Of a stretch of DNA of 64,000 bases, positions 9,141 to 17,773 are shown in pieces. Below the pieces are notes generated by a model. That model was not told where the DNA came from, searched no databases, and worked only from the letters and a program-made list of their open reading frames with translations. The position numbers and the translations under genes are program-made. The stretch spans positions 1,061,858 through 1,125,857 of the forward strand of contig NZ_AP014568.1 in assembly GCF_000828895.1 (NCBI RefSeq), given 5' to 3'. The stretch comes from Serpentinimonas raichei (lineage in GTDB: Bacteria > Pseudomonadota > Gammaproteobacteria > Burkholderiales > Burkholderiaceae_C). Within the stretch, counting starts at the first letter, position 1; the number at the start of each line of letters is the position of its first letter.

Positions 9141-9968
9141 TTAGTCGCCGTAGATGTCGAAATCGAAGTACAGGCGTGCAATCCGGTCGTACACGCCATT
9201 GGCGCGAATGGCCCGGATGGCGTTGTTCAGTTCGGTGCGCAGTTCGTCGCGTCCCTTGCGCAGGGCAATGCCCATGCCGTCGCCAAAGTAGCGCCGGTCG
9301 CGCAGTTCGGGGCCCACAAAGCCAAAGGCTCGACCTTCGGGGCGGTTCAAAAAGCCGGCCGTGACCTCGACCCGATCGGCCACCGTGCCATCCAAGCGCC
9401 CGGCCTGAATGTCGAGATAGACTTGGTTTTGCGCATCGTAGGGCACGATGATGGCACCAGCCGGGCGCAGCTGACTCATGGCGAAGCGCTCTTGGGTGCT
9501 GCCCTTGAGCACGCCGATGCGCATGCCGCGCAGCGAAGCGGGCCCAGTGAACGGGGTGCCGGTGCGCACCACGATGCCGCTGGGGGTGCTGTAGTATTTG
9601 TCGGTGAAATCGACCACGCGGCGGCGCTCGTCGGTGATCGACATCGAGCTGATGATGACGTCGTACTTGCGCGCCAGCAGGCCCGGGATCATGCCGTCCC
9701 ACACCTGTTCCACGAACACACAGCGCCGGCGCATTTCGTTGCACAGCGCTTGCGCGATGTGCACGTCAAAGCCGGTGAGCTGGCCGGCAGACGTTTTGTA
9801 AGTGAAGGGCTTGTAGGTGGCATCGACCGCCACGCGCAACACCGGCCAATTGGCGGCTTGCGCGGGCTGTGCGGCTGGCGGTGGGGGCGAGGCGCTTGCG
9901 GCCGGGGACTGGGCCACGGCATAACTGGAAACGAGCGCCAGCAAGAGCGCAAAGAGTTTGAGCTTCAT
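9141..9968 (-). CDS. Periplasmic amino-acid-binding protein of the ABC importer
   Basis: This 275-residue protein has an N-terminal Sec signal peptide (KLKLFALLLALVSSYAVAQ) followed by a Pro/Ala-rich linker to about residue 40. The bacterial family 3 solute-binding fold follows: VLRVAVDATYKPFTYKTSAG, LTGFDVHIAQALC, and YDVIISSMSITDERRRVVDFTDKYY. These match lysine/arginine/ornithine- or histidine-binding proteins. There is no lipobox. It is the first gene of a complete importer operon (binding protein, two permeases, ATPase). The long low-complexity linker before the ligand-binding domain is unusual for a soluble binding protein. Confidence 0.92.
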   Translation of the reverse strand: MKLKLFALLLALVSSYAVAQSPAASASPPPPAAQPAQAANWPVLRVAVDATYKPFTYKTSAGQLTGFDVHIAQALCNEMRRRCVFVEQVWDGMIPGLLARKYDVIISSMSITDERRRVVDFTDKYYSTPSGIVVRTGTPFTGPASLRGMRIGVLKGSTQERFAMSQLRPAGAIIVPYDAQNQVYLDIQAGRLDGTVADRVEVTAGFLNRPEGRAFGFVGPELRDRRYFGDGMGIALRKGRDELRTELNNAIRAIRANGVYDRIARLYFDFDIYGD

Positions 9969-10024
9969 GGGAATGTGCTGTCAAAAAATTGTAAGAAACG
10001 CGTATTATGCCGTGGCGGCCATGC

Positions 10025-10690
10025 TCAGCCAATCCAGTTCCACAGCTCCAGCAGCGTGGCCCCACCCGCCGTGAGCAAGAGGGCGAAGTAGAGCAGCGTC
10101 AGGCACACCGCCAAGTAGCCCAGCAGCAGCGCCAGCCCATCGCGCTGCATCATGCCGGCCGACAGAAAGATCACCGCCAGCGCCGGCAAGGTGTTGCTGA
10201 AGGGGATGAGCCCAAAGGGCATCATCAGCAGCAGGCCGGCGAACACCAGCGCCAAGTTGTTGCACAGAGTGGCCGGGCCATGGCTGCTCAGCCACGGCCA
10301 GCGGTGCGGGCGGCTCAGGCGGTCGATGCGGTGCAGCCAGACCGTGGCGCGCTGCAGGCCGGCGCGCAGCGGTGCCGCCGCCAGACGGCGCCTAGCGATG
10401 CGCTGCGGCAGCCACGGTTTCCGCTGGAAGGTGCGCGTCAGGCCAATGAGCACGATCGCCAGCCCAAAGGCGGTGCTCACGCCCGGGATCGAGACCGGCA
10501 CCAGAAAGATCAGCGACAAAAAGATCGTCAAAAGCATCAGGCTGTCGGGGCCCACGGCTTCGACGATGTCGTGCAGGGTCAGGTCTTGTTCGGGCAGGGT
10601 CGTGAGCACGCGCTCGATGTGCTCGACCAAGGTGTCGGGCGCATCAAGCGCATCGGCATCAGCAGCGGCGGGCATGCGTTCGTTCGTCAT
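10025..10690 (-). CDS. ExoD family membrane protein
   Basis: This 221-residue protein resembles the ExoD (exopolysaccharide synthesis) family. It carries LTLHDIVEAVGPDSLMLLTIFLSLIFLVPVSIPGVSTAFG in the first half (about residues 38-77), with several further hydrophobic segments towards the C terminus. In Rhizobium meliloti exoD affects exopolysaccharide production and alkali tolerance, but the molecular activity of the family is unknown. The gene stands alone between the ABC importer and the tct genes, and both gaps are short. Confidence 0.8.
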   Translation of the reverse strand: MTNERMPAAADADALDAPDTLVEHIERVLTTLPEQDLTLHDIVEAVGPDSLMLLTIFLSLIFLVPVSIPGVSTAFGLAIVLIGLTRTFQRKPWLPQRIARRRLAAAPLRAGLQRATVWLHRIDRLSRPHRWPWLSSHGPATLCNNLALVFAGLLLMMPFGLIPFSNTLPALAVIFLSAGMMQRDGLALLLGYLAVCLTLLYFALLLTAGGATLLELWNWIG

Positions 10691-10832
10691 TTAACATAAT
10701 ACACATTGTGGAACTAGATCTGGACGGCGATGGTGGCGGTTCAGCCTCTGGTCAAGCCTGAACAGCAAGGCCTTTTACCACGGCAGTCTTGCGACCCTTT
10801 TGCTGTAAGCCACTTGTGCGCCCAGTCGGTCC

Positions 10833-12353
10833 TCACTCAGGAATGCGGTCCTGCTCCTGCTCGCGCCGTTTCATGCCGCGCTTGAGGGCCGTGTAAAGCG
10901 TCCACAGCAGCAAAGCGGCGCACAGGGCCAGCACCACGGCGCTGATCGGGCGTTCGATGAAAGTGCCCGGGTCGCCGCGCGAGAGCAACAGGGCGCGGCG
11001 CAGGTTTTCTTCCATCATCGGGCCGAGCACGAAGCCCAGCAACAAGGGCGCGGCCTCGAAGCGCAGCTTGAGCAGCAGATAACCCATCACACCCAGTCCG
11101 GCGGTCATGTAGATGTCGAACACGTTGTTGTTCACACTATAGACGCCTAGGCAGATGAACACCAGAATCGCCGGGTACAGCACGTGGTACGGGATGCGCA
11201 GGATCGAGACCCAGATCCCCACCAGCGGCAGATTCAGGATCACCAGCATGATGTTGCCGATCGCAAAGCTTACGATCAGGCCCCAGAACAGCTCGGGCTG
11301 CTCGGTCATGAGCATCGGGCCGGGCTGGATACCGTGGATGATGAGCGCGCCCAGCATCAGCGCCATCACGGCGTCGCCCGGTATGCCCAGCGACAACGTG
11401 GGCACGAAGGCGGTCTGCGCGGCGGCGTTGTTGGACGCCTCGGGAGCGGTCACGCCCTCGATGGCGCCTTTGCCAAAGCGGCTCGGGTCTTTGGCGACGC
11501 GCTTTTCCACCGCATACGACATGAAGGAAGCGATGGTCGGGCCGGTACCCGGCAAGGCCCCCAAAAAGCTGCCGATGCCGGTGCCGCGCAACATCGGCAG
11601 CGCAGACTGTTTCAAGTCTTGCCGCGTCGGCACCATGGAGCGCAGGGTGATGATGGACTTGGCCGTGCCGTCGCGCTTGAAGTTGATGGAGGCGATCAGC
11701 TCGGCCACGCCAAAGATGGCCATGGCCACGGCCACCAGGCTGATGGCGTCCATCAGCTCGGGGATGTCGAAGTCGAAGCGCGGCACGCCGGAATTGATGT
11801 CGGTGCCCACGGTGCCCAGCAACAGGCCCAACATGACCATCGCCAACCCCTTGATGGGCGAGCCGACGGACAGCGTGGAAGCGGCCACCAACCCCAGCAG
11901 CATGAGCGAGAAGTATTCGGCAGCCCCGAAACGCAAACCGATTTCGGCAATGCCCGGCGCAAAAGCCACCAGCACCGCGATGCCCAGCATCGAGCCGACG
12001 AAAGAGGCAATGGTGACCATGAACAGCGCCACCCCGGCCCTGCCCTGCTTGGCCATGGGGTAGCCGTCGAGGCAGGTCACCGCCGAGGAAGGCGTGCCGG
12101 GCAGGTTGAGCAAAATGGCGGCGGTCGAGCCGCCGTACTGGGCTCCGTAATAGACGCCGGCCAGCATCACGATCGCGGCCGTGGGCTCTAGGTTAAACGT
12201 GATGGGCAGCAGCAGCGAAATGGCGGCCAAGGCGCCGATTCCGGGCAGCACCCCGATCAGGGTGCCCAGAAACACGCCGATGAAGCAGTAAAGCAGGATT
12301 TCGGGTTGCAGCGCCGTCTGCAAGCCCAACATCAGTCCAGATGCGATATCCAT
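10833..12353 (-). CDS. tctA: Tripartite tricarboxylate transporter large permease, TctA
   Basis: This 506-residue polytopic membrane protein has the TctA family segments FLGTLIGVLPGIGALAAISLLLP (about residues 28-50), YYGAQYGGSTAAILLNLPGTPSSAVTCLDGYPMA (about 68-101) and LGIPGDAVMALMLGALIIHGIQPGP. TctA forms the channel of a TTT transporter driven by ion gradients and fed by a periplasmic TctC binding protein. A strong AAGGAG lies 7-8 bases before the ATG. The upstream gene is tctB, 26 bp away. No tctC is present in the window. Confidence 0.93.
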   Translation of the reverse strand: MDIASGLMLGLQTALQPEILLYCFIGVFLGTLIGVLPGIGALAAISLLLPITFNLEPTAAIVMLAGVYYGAQYGGSTAAILLNLPGTPSSAVTCLDGYPMAKQGRAGVALFMVTIASFVGSMLGIAVLVAFAPGIAEIGLRFGAAEYFSLMLLGLVAASTLSVGSPIKGLAMVMLGLLLGTVGTDINSGVPRFDFDIPELMDAISLVAVAMAIFGVAELIASINFKRDGTAKSIITLRSMVPTRQDLKQSALPMLRGTGIGSFLGALPGTGPTIASFMSYAVEKRVAKDPSRFGKGAIEGVTAPEASNNAAAQTAFVPTLSLGIPGDAVMALMLGALIIHGIQPGPMLMTEQPELFWGLIVSFAIGNIMLVILNLPLVGIWVSILRIPYHVLYPAILVFICLGVYSVNNNVFDIYMTAGLGVMGYLLLKLRFEAAPLLLGFVLGPMMEENLRRALLLSRGDPGTFIERPISAVVLALCAALLLWTLYTALKRGMKRREQEQDRIPE

Positions 12354-12379
12354 GTGTCAATCTCCTTATCGTTGTGTTT

Positions 12380-12838
12380 TTAGTGGCTCCACGGCCAAGT
12401 GGGCAGATTCATGCCCAGCCCCAGAATGAACACCACCCACGTCACTGCGGCCACGCCGAGCCCGGTCAGGACGCGGGTTTTCCAGCCCACGGTCGCGAGC
12501 GACAGCGGCAGGGTCGAGACCAGCACCATCAACACGCTGGTGATCAAAATGCCCAGTGGGCGCAGCAAAAACGCAAACAGCAGCAGCGACAGGGTGACGA
12601 AAAACAGCGCCTTGAAGTCGATCCCGAGCGGGCCGGCATTGGGGCGGAAAAACGCCGGCAGCGCGATCAGCAGGCCCAGCACGGCCAGCGCCGCACCCAG
12701 CACGAGCGGGAAAAAGCCCGGCCCCATGCGGCTCAACTCGCCGATTTCGAGGTTTTGGTAGGCGTAGATGGCGGCAAAAGCGCCGATGGCCAGCATGGCC
12801 AAGCCGCCAATGAGGTCTTGCAGGTCTTTGTTGAGCAT
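12380..12838 (-). CDS. tctB: Tripartite tricarboxylate transporter small permease, TctB
   Basis: This 152-residue protein has about four hydrophobic segments and the TctB signature YAYQNLEIGELSRMGPGFFPLVLG near residues 25-48. TctB is the small membrane subunit that works with TctA. The ATG at 12838 gives the usual N terminus (LNKDLQDLIGGLAML) and has AAGG about 7 bases upstream. The order tctB-tctA without tctC means that a binding protein must come from elsewhere, as is common in Burkholderiales with many free-standing TctC (Bug) proteins. Confidence 0.9.
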   Translation of the reverse strand: MLNKDLQDLIGGLAMLAIGAFAAIYAYQNLEIGELSRMGPGFFPLVLGAALAVLGLLIALPAFFRPNAGPLGIDFKALFFVTLSLLLFAFLLRPLGILITSVLMVLVSTLPLSLATVGWKTRVLTGLGVAAVTWVVFILGLGMNLPTWPWSH

Positions 12839-12971
12839 GGGACGGCCTTGAAATTGTCTCGGGTTTCGATGCTGCCCCGATTGGAACCGCAAACGGGTGA
12901 CAGCGGATTAAGTAATTGCACGTATCGCCTACGCGGCGCCGTGGTGCCGGCGCAAACAGGGCGCTACCGCC

Positions 12972-13649
12972 TTACCAGGTGCCGCTGCCCTGCTGCGCGC
13001 GCACGCTGGCGGCAATCGCCTCGGCCACATCGGGGCGGTGCGCCAACAGGGCAAAGTCGATCGCGTTGAGCCCCTGCTGGTTGCGCGCCAGCGGCTCGGC
13101 GCCTTCGCGCAGCAACAGTTCGACCACTTCGCGCCGGCCGTAGTGCGCGGCCAGCATCAGCGGGGTGCTGGCGTTGGGTGAGCGCGCATCGATGAAGGCG
13201 TGGTGCGCGAGCAGCAACTGCGCAATCGGCAGCGCCTGCGCGCCGTCGTGGCTGGCGGCGTAGTGCAGCGGCGTCCAACCGGGGCGGTTGACTTGGGCGC
13301 CGCGCGCAATCAGCGCCTGCACCAGGTCGAGGTGGCCGCGGATGGCAGCCAGCATGAGCGCGGTTTCTCCGGCCGGGTTGCTGGCTTCTAGGTTGAGCGT
13401 GGGCTGCTGGATCAAGTGCCGCGCCACGCGCAGCGAGTCGACCTGGATCGCCAGCGGCAGCGGCGGCACCAGATCGGGGTTGGGTGCGTTGATGTCGAAG
13501 CCGCGCAATTGCAGCTCGATGATCGGGCCGACGTCGTCGCGGCTGATGGCCATGAAAAAGCGCTCGAATGAGCCGGCTTGAGCTTGGACGAAGCCAGATC
13601 CTGATGCAAAAAGCAGTACGAAAACAATGCAATGAAAGTATTTTTTCAT
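12972..13649 (-). CDS. Secreted ankyrin-repeat protein
   Basis: This 225-residue protein has an N-terminal signal peptide (KKYFHCIVFVLLFASGSGFVQAQ) and about four ankyrin repeats between residues 60 and 205, including GETALMLAAIRGHLDLVQALIARGA and TPLMLAAHYGRREVVELLLREGA. Ankyrin repeats mediate protein contacts, and the partner here is unknown. Export to the periplasm is inferred from the signal peptide. The ATG at 13649 was chosen because it begins the signal sequence. It lies 50 bp downstream of the TatD-family gene and may be the last gene of the mltG operon. Confidence 0.85.
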   Translation of the reverse strand: MKKYFHCIVFVLLFASGSGFVQAQAGSFERFFMAISRDDVGPIIELQLRGFDINAPNPDLVPPLPLAIQVDSLRVARHLIQQPTLNLEASNPAGETALMLAAIRGHLDLVQALIARGAQVNRPGWTPLHYAASHDGAQALPIAQLLLAHHAFIDARSPNASTPLMLAAHYGRREVVELLLREGAEPLARNQQGLNAIDFALLAHRPDVAEAIAASVRAQQGSGTW

Positions 13650-13699
13650 GTGTTTTCGAGTTTTATTGGGTGGTTTCTGGTGGGCGGCTTGGGGGGCGC

Positions 13700-14539
13700 T
13701 CAAGCGGCATGCAGCAACTCGGCGGGCAGACCGGCTTGGCTGAACAGGCGCCAAAAATTGGCTGTGGTGGCTTGCGCCACCTGCTCGGGTGTCAGCCCCT
13801 TGACCGCCGCCAGTTGCTGCGCCACGAACGGCACGTAGGCGGGGGTGTTGAGCTTGCCGCGGTGCGGTGCCGGGGCCAGATAGGGGCTGTCGGTCTCGAT
13901 CAGGCAGCGCTCCAGCGGCACCTGGCGCACCACTTCGCGCAGCTCGGCGGCGTTGCGAAAGGTGATGATGCCGGAGAAGGAAATGTAAAAACCCAGCTCC
14001 AGCACGGCCTGCGCCAGCTCGGCGCTTTCGGTGAAGCAGTGAAACACCCCCCGCGCCACGGGCAGGTGGGGCGTGGGGTCGGCACCGGGCACAAAGCCGC
14101 CCTCCTCTTGCAGGATGGCCAGCGTGTCGGCGGCGGCGGCGCGGGTGTGGATGATCAGTGGCAAATCGGCTCTGCGCGCGGCGCGAATGTGCACCCGAAA
14201 GCGTTCGCGCTGCCATTCCATGTCGGCCACGCTGCGCTCACCCAGGCGGTAGTAGTCGAGCCCGGTTTCGCCGATGCCGACCACGCGCGGGTGCTGGGCG
14301 GCAGCCAGCAGATCGGCCACGCTGGGTTCGCGCACGCCTTCGTTGTCGGGGTGCACGCCCACCGTGGCCCAGAGCTGCGGGTGCTGCTGCGCCAGCTCCA
14401 ACACGGCCGGAAAGGTTTCTAGGGTGGTGCTGATGCACAGCGCGCCGCCCACTTGGGCTTGGCGCATGGCGCTCAGGAGCGCCGGCAGTTGGGAGCGCAG
14501 CTCGTCAAAATCGAGGTGACAATGGGAATCAATATACAT
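13700..14539 (-). CDS. TatD family metal-dependent hydrolase
   Basis: This 279-residue protein has the TatD amidohydrolase-fold metal ligands: DSHCHLDF at residues 3-10, GIGETGLDYYR near residue 90, a His in IIHTR, HCFTES, and ETDSPYLAP near residue 205. Family members are 3'-5' DNA exonucleases or deoxyribonucleases (TatD/YcfH). The position after mltG, tmk, holB and pilZ matches the YcfH-type gene in related gene clusters. The ATG at 14539 gives the canonical MYIDSHCH start. The stop lies 50 bp before the ankyrin gene. Confidence 0.92.
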   Translation of the reverse strand: MYIDSHCHLDFDELRSQLPALLSAMRQAQVGGALCISTTLETFPAVLELAQQHPQLWATVGVHPDNEGVREPSVADLLAAAQHPRVVGIGETGLDYYRLGERSVADMEWQRERFRVHIRAARRADLPLIIHTRAAAADTLAILQEEGGFVPGADPTPHLPVARGVFHCFTESAELAQAVLELGFYISFSGIITFRNAAELREVVRQVPLERCLIETDSPYLAPAPHRGKLNTPAYVPFVAQQLAAVKGLTPEQVAQATTANFWRLFSQAGLPAELLHAA

Positions 14540-14555
14540 CCGCAAACCTATGTTT

Positions 14556-14921
14556 TCAAATGGTTTGTGTGGAACGATCAGAGGCCAGATGGGTGCCGAG
14601 GATGGCTTCGATGCGGGCCTTGAGTTGTTTGGATTTTTCATCGGCCGGAAAGCGCACGCCGATGCCCTGGCTGCGGGCGTGGGCGGCCCCGGCAGGCGTA
14701 ATCCACGCCACTTTTCCGGCCACCGGGTAGCGCTGGGCTTCGTCGGGTAACGTCAGCAGGACGTACACATCCTGGCCCAAGCGGTACTCGCGCGCCGAGG
14801 GCACGAAAATGCCGCCCTCGGCAAACAGCGGAATGTAGGCCGCGTAGAGGGCGGCTTTTTCCTTGATCGACAATTGGATGACGGTGGGGCGGCTGCCGCC
14901 CGGGGTTTCGGCCGTGCTCAT
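14556..14921 (-). CDS. pilZ: Type IV pilus assembly protein PilZ
   Basis: This 121-residue protein matches PilZ proper rather than a generic c-di-GMP-binding PilZ domain. It has LSIKEKAALYAAYIPLFAEGGIFVP, then VYVLLTLPDE and VAGKVAWITPAG. The N-terminal RxxxR motif that binds c-di-GMP in other PilZ domains is absent, as in the Pseudomonas and Xanthomonas PilZ proteins that act through FimX/PilB. It supports type IV pilus biogenesis. The ATG overlaps the holB stop (ATGA), and no Shine-Dalgarno sequence is visible, so expression probably depends on coupling to holB. Confidence 0.92.
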   Translation of the reverse strand: MSTAETPGGSRPTVIQLSIKEKAALYAAYIPLFAEGGIFVPSAREYRLGQDVYVLLTLPDEAQRYPVAGKVAWITPAGAAHARSQGIGVRFPADEKSKQLKARIEAILGTHLASDRSTQTI

Positions 14922-16030
14922 GGGCGCGAGTGTAGCGCGCTGGGGGCGCCGGGGGCCGGGCTGGGCCGGGGTGAGGAATCGGAACGTGTGACTGACGAAC
15001 CCCGGCCCAGCCCGGCCCCCGGCGCCCCCAGCGCCCCCGCTGCCAACGCCTGGCGCGCCCGCAGCGCCCAGGCTTCTTGCAGCAAAGCGGCTTGGAAGGG
15101 GTGTTCGAGCGTGCGCGCCGCTTGTTGCAGGTCGCGCTGCCAGGCGCTGAGCGCGGTCAAGGGCGGGGTGGGCGGCAAATCGCCGGCGGCAAAAAAGCGC
15201 GGCTCGGCCGCCACGGCGGCGGCCATGAGATCGTGGCAGAGCTGTTGCAGCAGCTCCATTTGCAGCGCCAGCGGCCACTCGCGCAGAGGGGCAAAGTCGC
15301 CCGCCGCAATCCGTTTGGGCAGGCTGGCCCAGAGGGTGGCATCGAGCCCGCGTGCCAGCCACTGGCGCGCGGCTTCGGGGCGGCCGCCGCTGGCGCGCCA
15401 GGCGGCCTGCAACTGCGGCAACGGGGTGCCGGGGGCCGCCGTTTGCGCCAGCCATGCAAGGGCTTCGGCTTCGCCGGGCCAGGCCATTTGCTGCGTCAGG
15501 CAGCGGCTGCGGATGGTGGCGGGCAAGGTATGCGCGGCTTCGGTGCTGAGGATGAAGCGCAGCGCCGGCGGCGGCTCTTCCAGCGTTTTGAGCAGCGCGT
15601 TGGCCGATTCGGCGTTGAGCCGGTTGGCGGGGTGGATCAGCACCACTTTGGCGGCGGCGCGCGAGGCCGTGATCTGGCTGAAGGCCAGTGCGGCGCGCAC
15701 CGGATCGACGCGGATGAACTGGCTCGGCTTGGCTTCCTTTTTGTCGATCTTGTCTTGGGTTTTGGGGTCCAGCGGCCAGCCAAGTTCGAGCGCCAGCAGC
15801 TCGGGCATGAGCACGAACAAATCCGGGTGCGTGCGCACACCGATGGCGTGGCAACTGCTGCATACCCCGCAAGCCCCTTGCACGCCGGGGCGTTCGCACA
15901 GCCACACTTGGGCCAGCGCCAGCGCCAGCTCGTACTGGCCCAAGCCGGGCGGGCCGGCCAGCAGCAGGGCGTGGCTGCGCTGCTGGCGCAGGCTGGCCAA
16001 CTGGCGCTGCAACCAGGGTGCCAGACTCAT
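14918..16030 (-). CDS. holB: DNA polymerase III delta' subunit HolB, with an inserted C-terminal tail
   Basis: This 370-residue clamp-loader subunit has the degenerate P-loop [12 protein letters not shown], lacking the Walker Lys as expected for delta', a four-cysteine zinc module (about residues 47-61), an [10 protein letters not shown] segment and the SRC-like IRSRC near residue 160. Near the C terminus the sequence changes abruptly to a Gly/Pro/Ser-rich stretch of about 35 residues before ALHSRP and stop. That stretch is encoded by a perfect 36-bp inverted repeat and its loop (14937-15034), so it looks like an in-frame insertion. The stop overlaps pilZ and the start overlaps the tmk stop, both by ATGA. 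Confidence 0.92.
   Translation of the reverse strand: MSLAPWLQRQLASLRQQRSHALLLAGPPGLGQYELALALAQVWLCERPGVQGACGVCSSCHAIGVRTHPDLFVLMPELLALELGWPLDPKTQDKIDKKEAKPSQFIRVDPVRAALAFSQITASRAAAKVVLIHPANRLNAESANALLKTLEEPPPALRFILSTEAAHTLPATIRSRCLTQQMAWPGEAEALAWLAQTAAPGTPLPQLQAAWRASGGRPEAARQWLARGLDATLWASLPKRIAAGDFAPLREWPLALQMELLQQLCHDLMAAAVAAEPRFFAAGDLPPTPPLTALSAWQRDLQQAARTLEHPFQAALLQEAWALRARQALAAGALGAPGAGLGRGSSVTRSDSSPRPSPAPGAPSALHSRP
14937..15034. repeat. Perfect 36-bp inverted repeat with 26-bp loop in the 3' end of holB
   Basis: Bases 14937-14972 (GCGCTGGGGGCGCCGGGGGC and on through CCGGGGT) are exactly complementary to 14999-15034 in reverse order. The loop at 14973-14998 is less GC-rich. The element ends 16 bp from the pilZ start codon, so the holB-pilZ transcript would contain a very stable hairpin. 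It is entirely coding for holB and keeps the frame. Confidence 0.95.
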
Positions 16031-16713
16031 GCCGGCCCCAGCAGGCCGCGCCGCTGGCACACCGAGCGCACCTGCTGCCACACCTGCTCCAGCGGCAGGC
16101 TGGCGTCGATGCGCTCGAAGCGCTGCGGAAACTGGGCGCAGCGCGCCGCATAGCCGGCTGCCACGCGCTCAAAAAACGCCTGCGGCTCGGCCTCGAACTT
16201 GTCGGGTGCGCGCACCCCGGCCAAGCGGGAGGCGGCGGTGGCGGCGGGCAGGTCGAACCAGAGCGTGAGGTCGGGCTGGCGCAGACCGGGGGCGGAGGCA
16301 CCAACGCCCGCGCCGGGGCAGGCCTGCACCCACTGCTCCAGCGTCTGCAAAACCTGCAAATCGAAGCCGCGCCCATGGCCCTGGTAGGCAAAGGTGGCGT
16401 CGGTAAAGCGGTCGCACAGCAGCACCTGGCCTTGGGCCAGCGCCGGTTCGATCACCGTGAGCAGGTGCTCGCGCCGGGCCGCAAACAGCAGCAGCGCCTC
16501 GGTCAGCGCGTCCATGGCTTGGGCCAGCAGCAAGCTGCGTAACTGCTCGGCCAGCGGCGTGCCGCCGGGCTCGCGCGTGAGCGTCACCGCCCGGCCGTGG
16601 GCGCGCAGGGCTTGGGCCAAGGGTTCGATGTGGGAGGATTTTCCGGCCCCGTCGATGCCTTCGAAGGTGATGAAAAATCCTGCTGCGGGCGGCGCGGCTG
16701 AAGTGGGCTTCAT
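16027..16713 (-). CDS. tmk: Thymidylate kinase
   Basis: This 228-residue enzyme phosphorylates dTMP to dTDP. It contains the P-loop [12 protein letters not shown] (about residues 17-28), the [11 protein letters not shown] motif, the DR(F/Y) motif in [19 protein letters not shown], and a LID-like segment. The start at 16713 overlaps the mltG stop by 4 bp, and the stop overlaps holB by 4 bp. Family length (about 205-215) is slightly exceeded by a Pro/Ala N-terminal extension. Confidence 0.96.
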   Translation of the reverse strand: MKPTSAAPPAAGFFITFEGIDGAGKSSHIEPLAQALRAHGRAVTLTREPGGTPLAEQLRSLLLAQAMDALTEALLLFAARREHLLTVIEPALAQGQVLLCDRFTDATFAYQGHGRGFDLQVLQTLEQWVQACPGAGVGASAPGLRQPDLTLWFDLPAATAASRLAGVRAPDKFEAEPQAFFERVAAGYAARCAQFPQRFERIDASLPLEQVWQQVRSVCQRRGLLGPA

Positions 16714-17717
16714 TGGTTGAGAATGTAGCGCCGAATCGCCACATTGTGCTCGGCGTAGGTGCGGCTGAAGGCGCTGGAGCCGTCGCTCCGGGCCACAAAG
16801 AACATGGCTTGGGTGTCGGCCGGTTGCACCGCGGCCAGCAGGGAAGCCATGCCGGGCATGGCGATCGGCGTTGGCGGCAAACCGGCGCGGGTGTAGGTGT
16901 TCCAAGGCGTGTCGGTCTCGAGGTGGATGCGGCGCAAGCGCCCTTCGAAGGCCGGACCCAAGCCATAGACCACGGTTGGATCCGCCTGCAGCCGCATGCC
17001 GATGCGCAGCCGGTTGTTGAACACGCCCGAGACCAGCGGGCGGTCGCTGGCCAGCCCGGTTTCGCGCTCGATGATGCTGGCCAGGATCAGCGCTTCATCG
17101 GGGTTGCGCAGCGGCAGATTGGGGTGGCGCTGTGCCCAGGCTTGGGCCAGTTGCCGCTCCATGGCCTGCGCGGCTTGGCGCAGCAGCGCCGAGGCATAGC
17201 CGTTTTTGGGGTAGATGTAGGTGTCGGGGAAAAACCGCCCTTCGGGGTGCGCGTGTGGCAGGCCCAAGGCCCGCATCAGAGCAGCCGGATCGTCTCCAGC
17301 AGGCAGGTCGAAACGCAAATACTCGGCCTGGCGCAGCGCTTGCAGCACCTGGTGGTAGGTCCAGCCTTCGAGCAAGGTGAGGCGGCGCAGCGCCTGCTCG
17401 CCCTCGACCAGCTTGCGCAGCAGCTCGCGCGGGCTGGTCTGGGCGTCGATCTCGTAGGTGCCGGCCTGCAGGCGGTGCGCCTGCCCGGAGGCACGAAACC
17501 ACAAAAAGAGCAGATCGGGCGAGGTTTGCACCCCGCTTTGCACCAACTCGCGCGCCACCCCGCGCGCCGAGGTACCGGGCTCGATCACTACATCGACCAC
17601 GCCCTGCGCTTGCGGGTCCAAGGGCAGCGGGCGCTGCAACCACCAAGCCGCCAGCGCCGCCAGCAACACGGCACTGGCCAGCGCCGCCAGCAGCAACCAT
17701 TTCAGGGTTCGGAACAC
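16710..17717 (-). CDS. mltG: Endolytic murein transglycosylase MltG (YceG-like)
   Basis: This 335-residue inner-membrane enzyme cleaves nascent peptidoglycan strands and so limits glycan length. It has one N-terminal membrane segment (about residues 9-26) and a periplasmic YceG domain with [14 protein letters not shown], the catalytic glutamate in [30 protein letters not shown], and [18 protein letters not shown] [18 protein letters not shown]. No ATG start is available. A GTG at 17717 with AGAGG about 9 bases upstream is preferred over the TTG at 17738. It heads the mltG-tmk-holB-pilZ-tatD cluster and diverges from ygfZ. Confidence 0.93.
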   Translation of the reverse strand: MFRTLKWLLLAALASAVLLAALAAWWLQRPLPLDPQAQGVVDVVIEPGTSARGVARELVQSGVQTSPDLLFLWFRASGQAHRLQAGTYEIDAQTSPRELLRKLVEGEQALRRLTLLEGWTYHQVLQALRQAEYLRFDLPAGDDPAALMRALGLPHAHPEGRFFPDTYIYPKNGYASALLRQAAQAMERQLAQAWAQRHPNLPLRNPDEALILASIIERETGLASDRPLVSGVFNNRLRIGMRLQADPTVVYGLGPAFEGRLRRIHLETDTPWNTYTRAGLPPTPIAMPGMASLLAAVQPADTQAMFFVARSDGSSAFSRTYAEHNVAIRRYILNQ

Positions 17718-17773
17718 GGATTTGCACCTCTGTGACAATCAGGGCCCGATCATAAGTGAGGCACGAGCGCCCA

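Noticed and set aside
14874..16268. 464-codon plus-strand open frame opposite holB and tmk
   Set aside because: Low-complexity Ala/Ser/Arg translation, whereas the other strand carries complete HolB and thymidylate kinase motifs.
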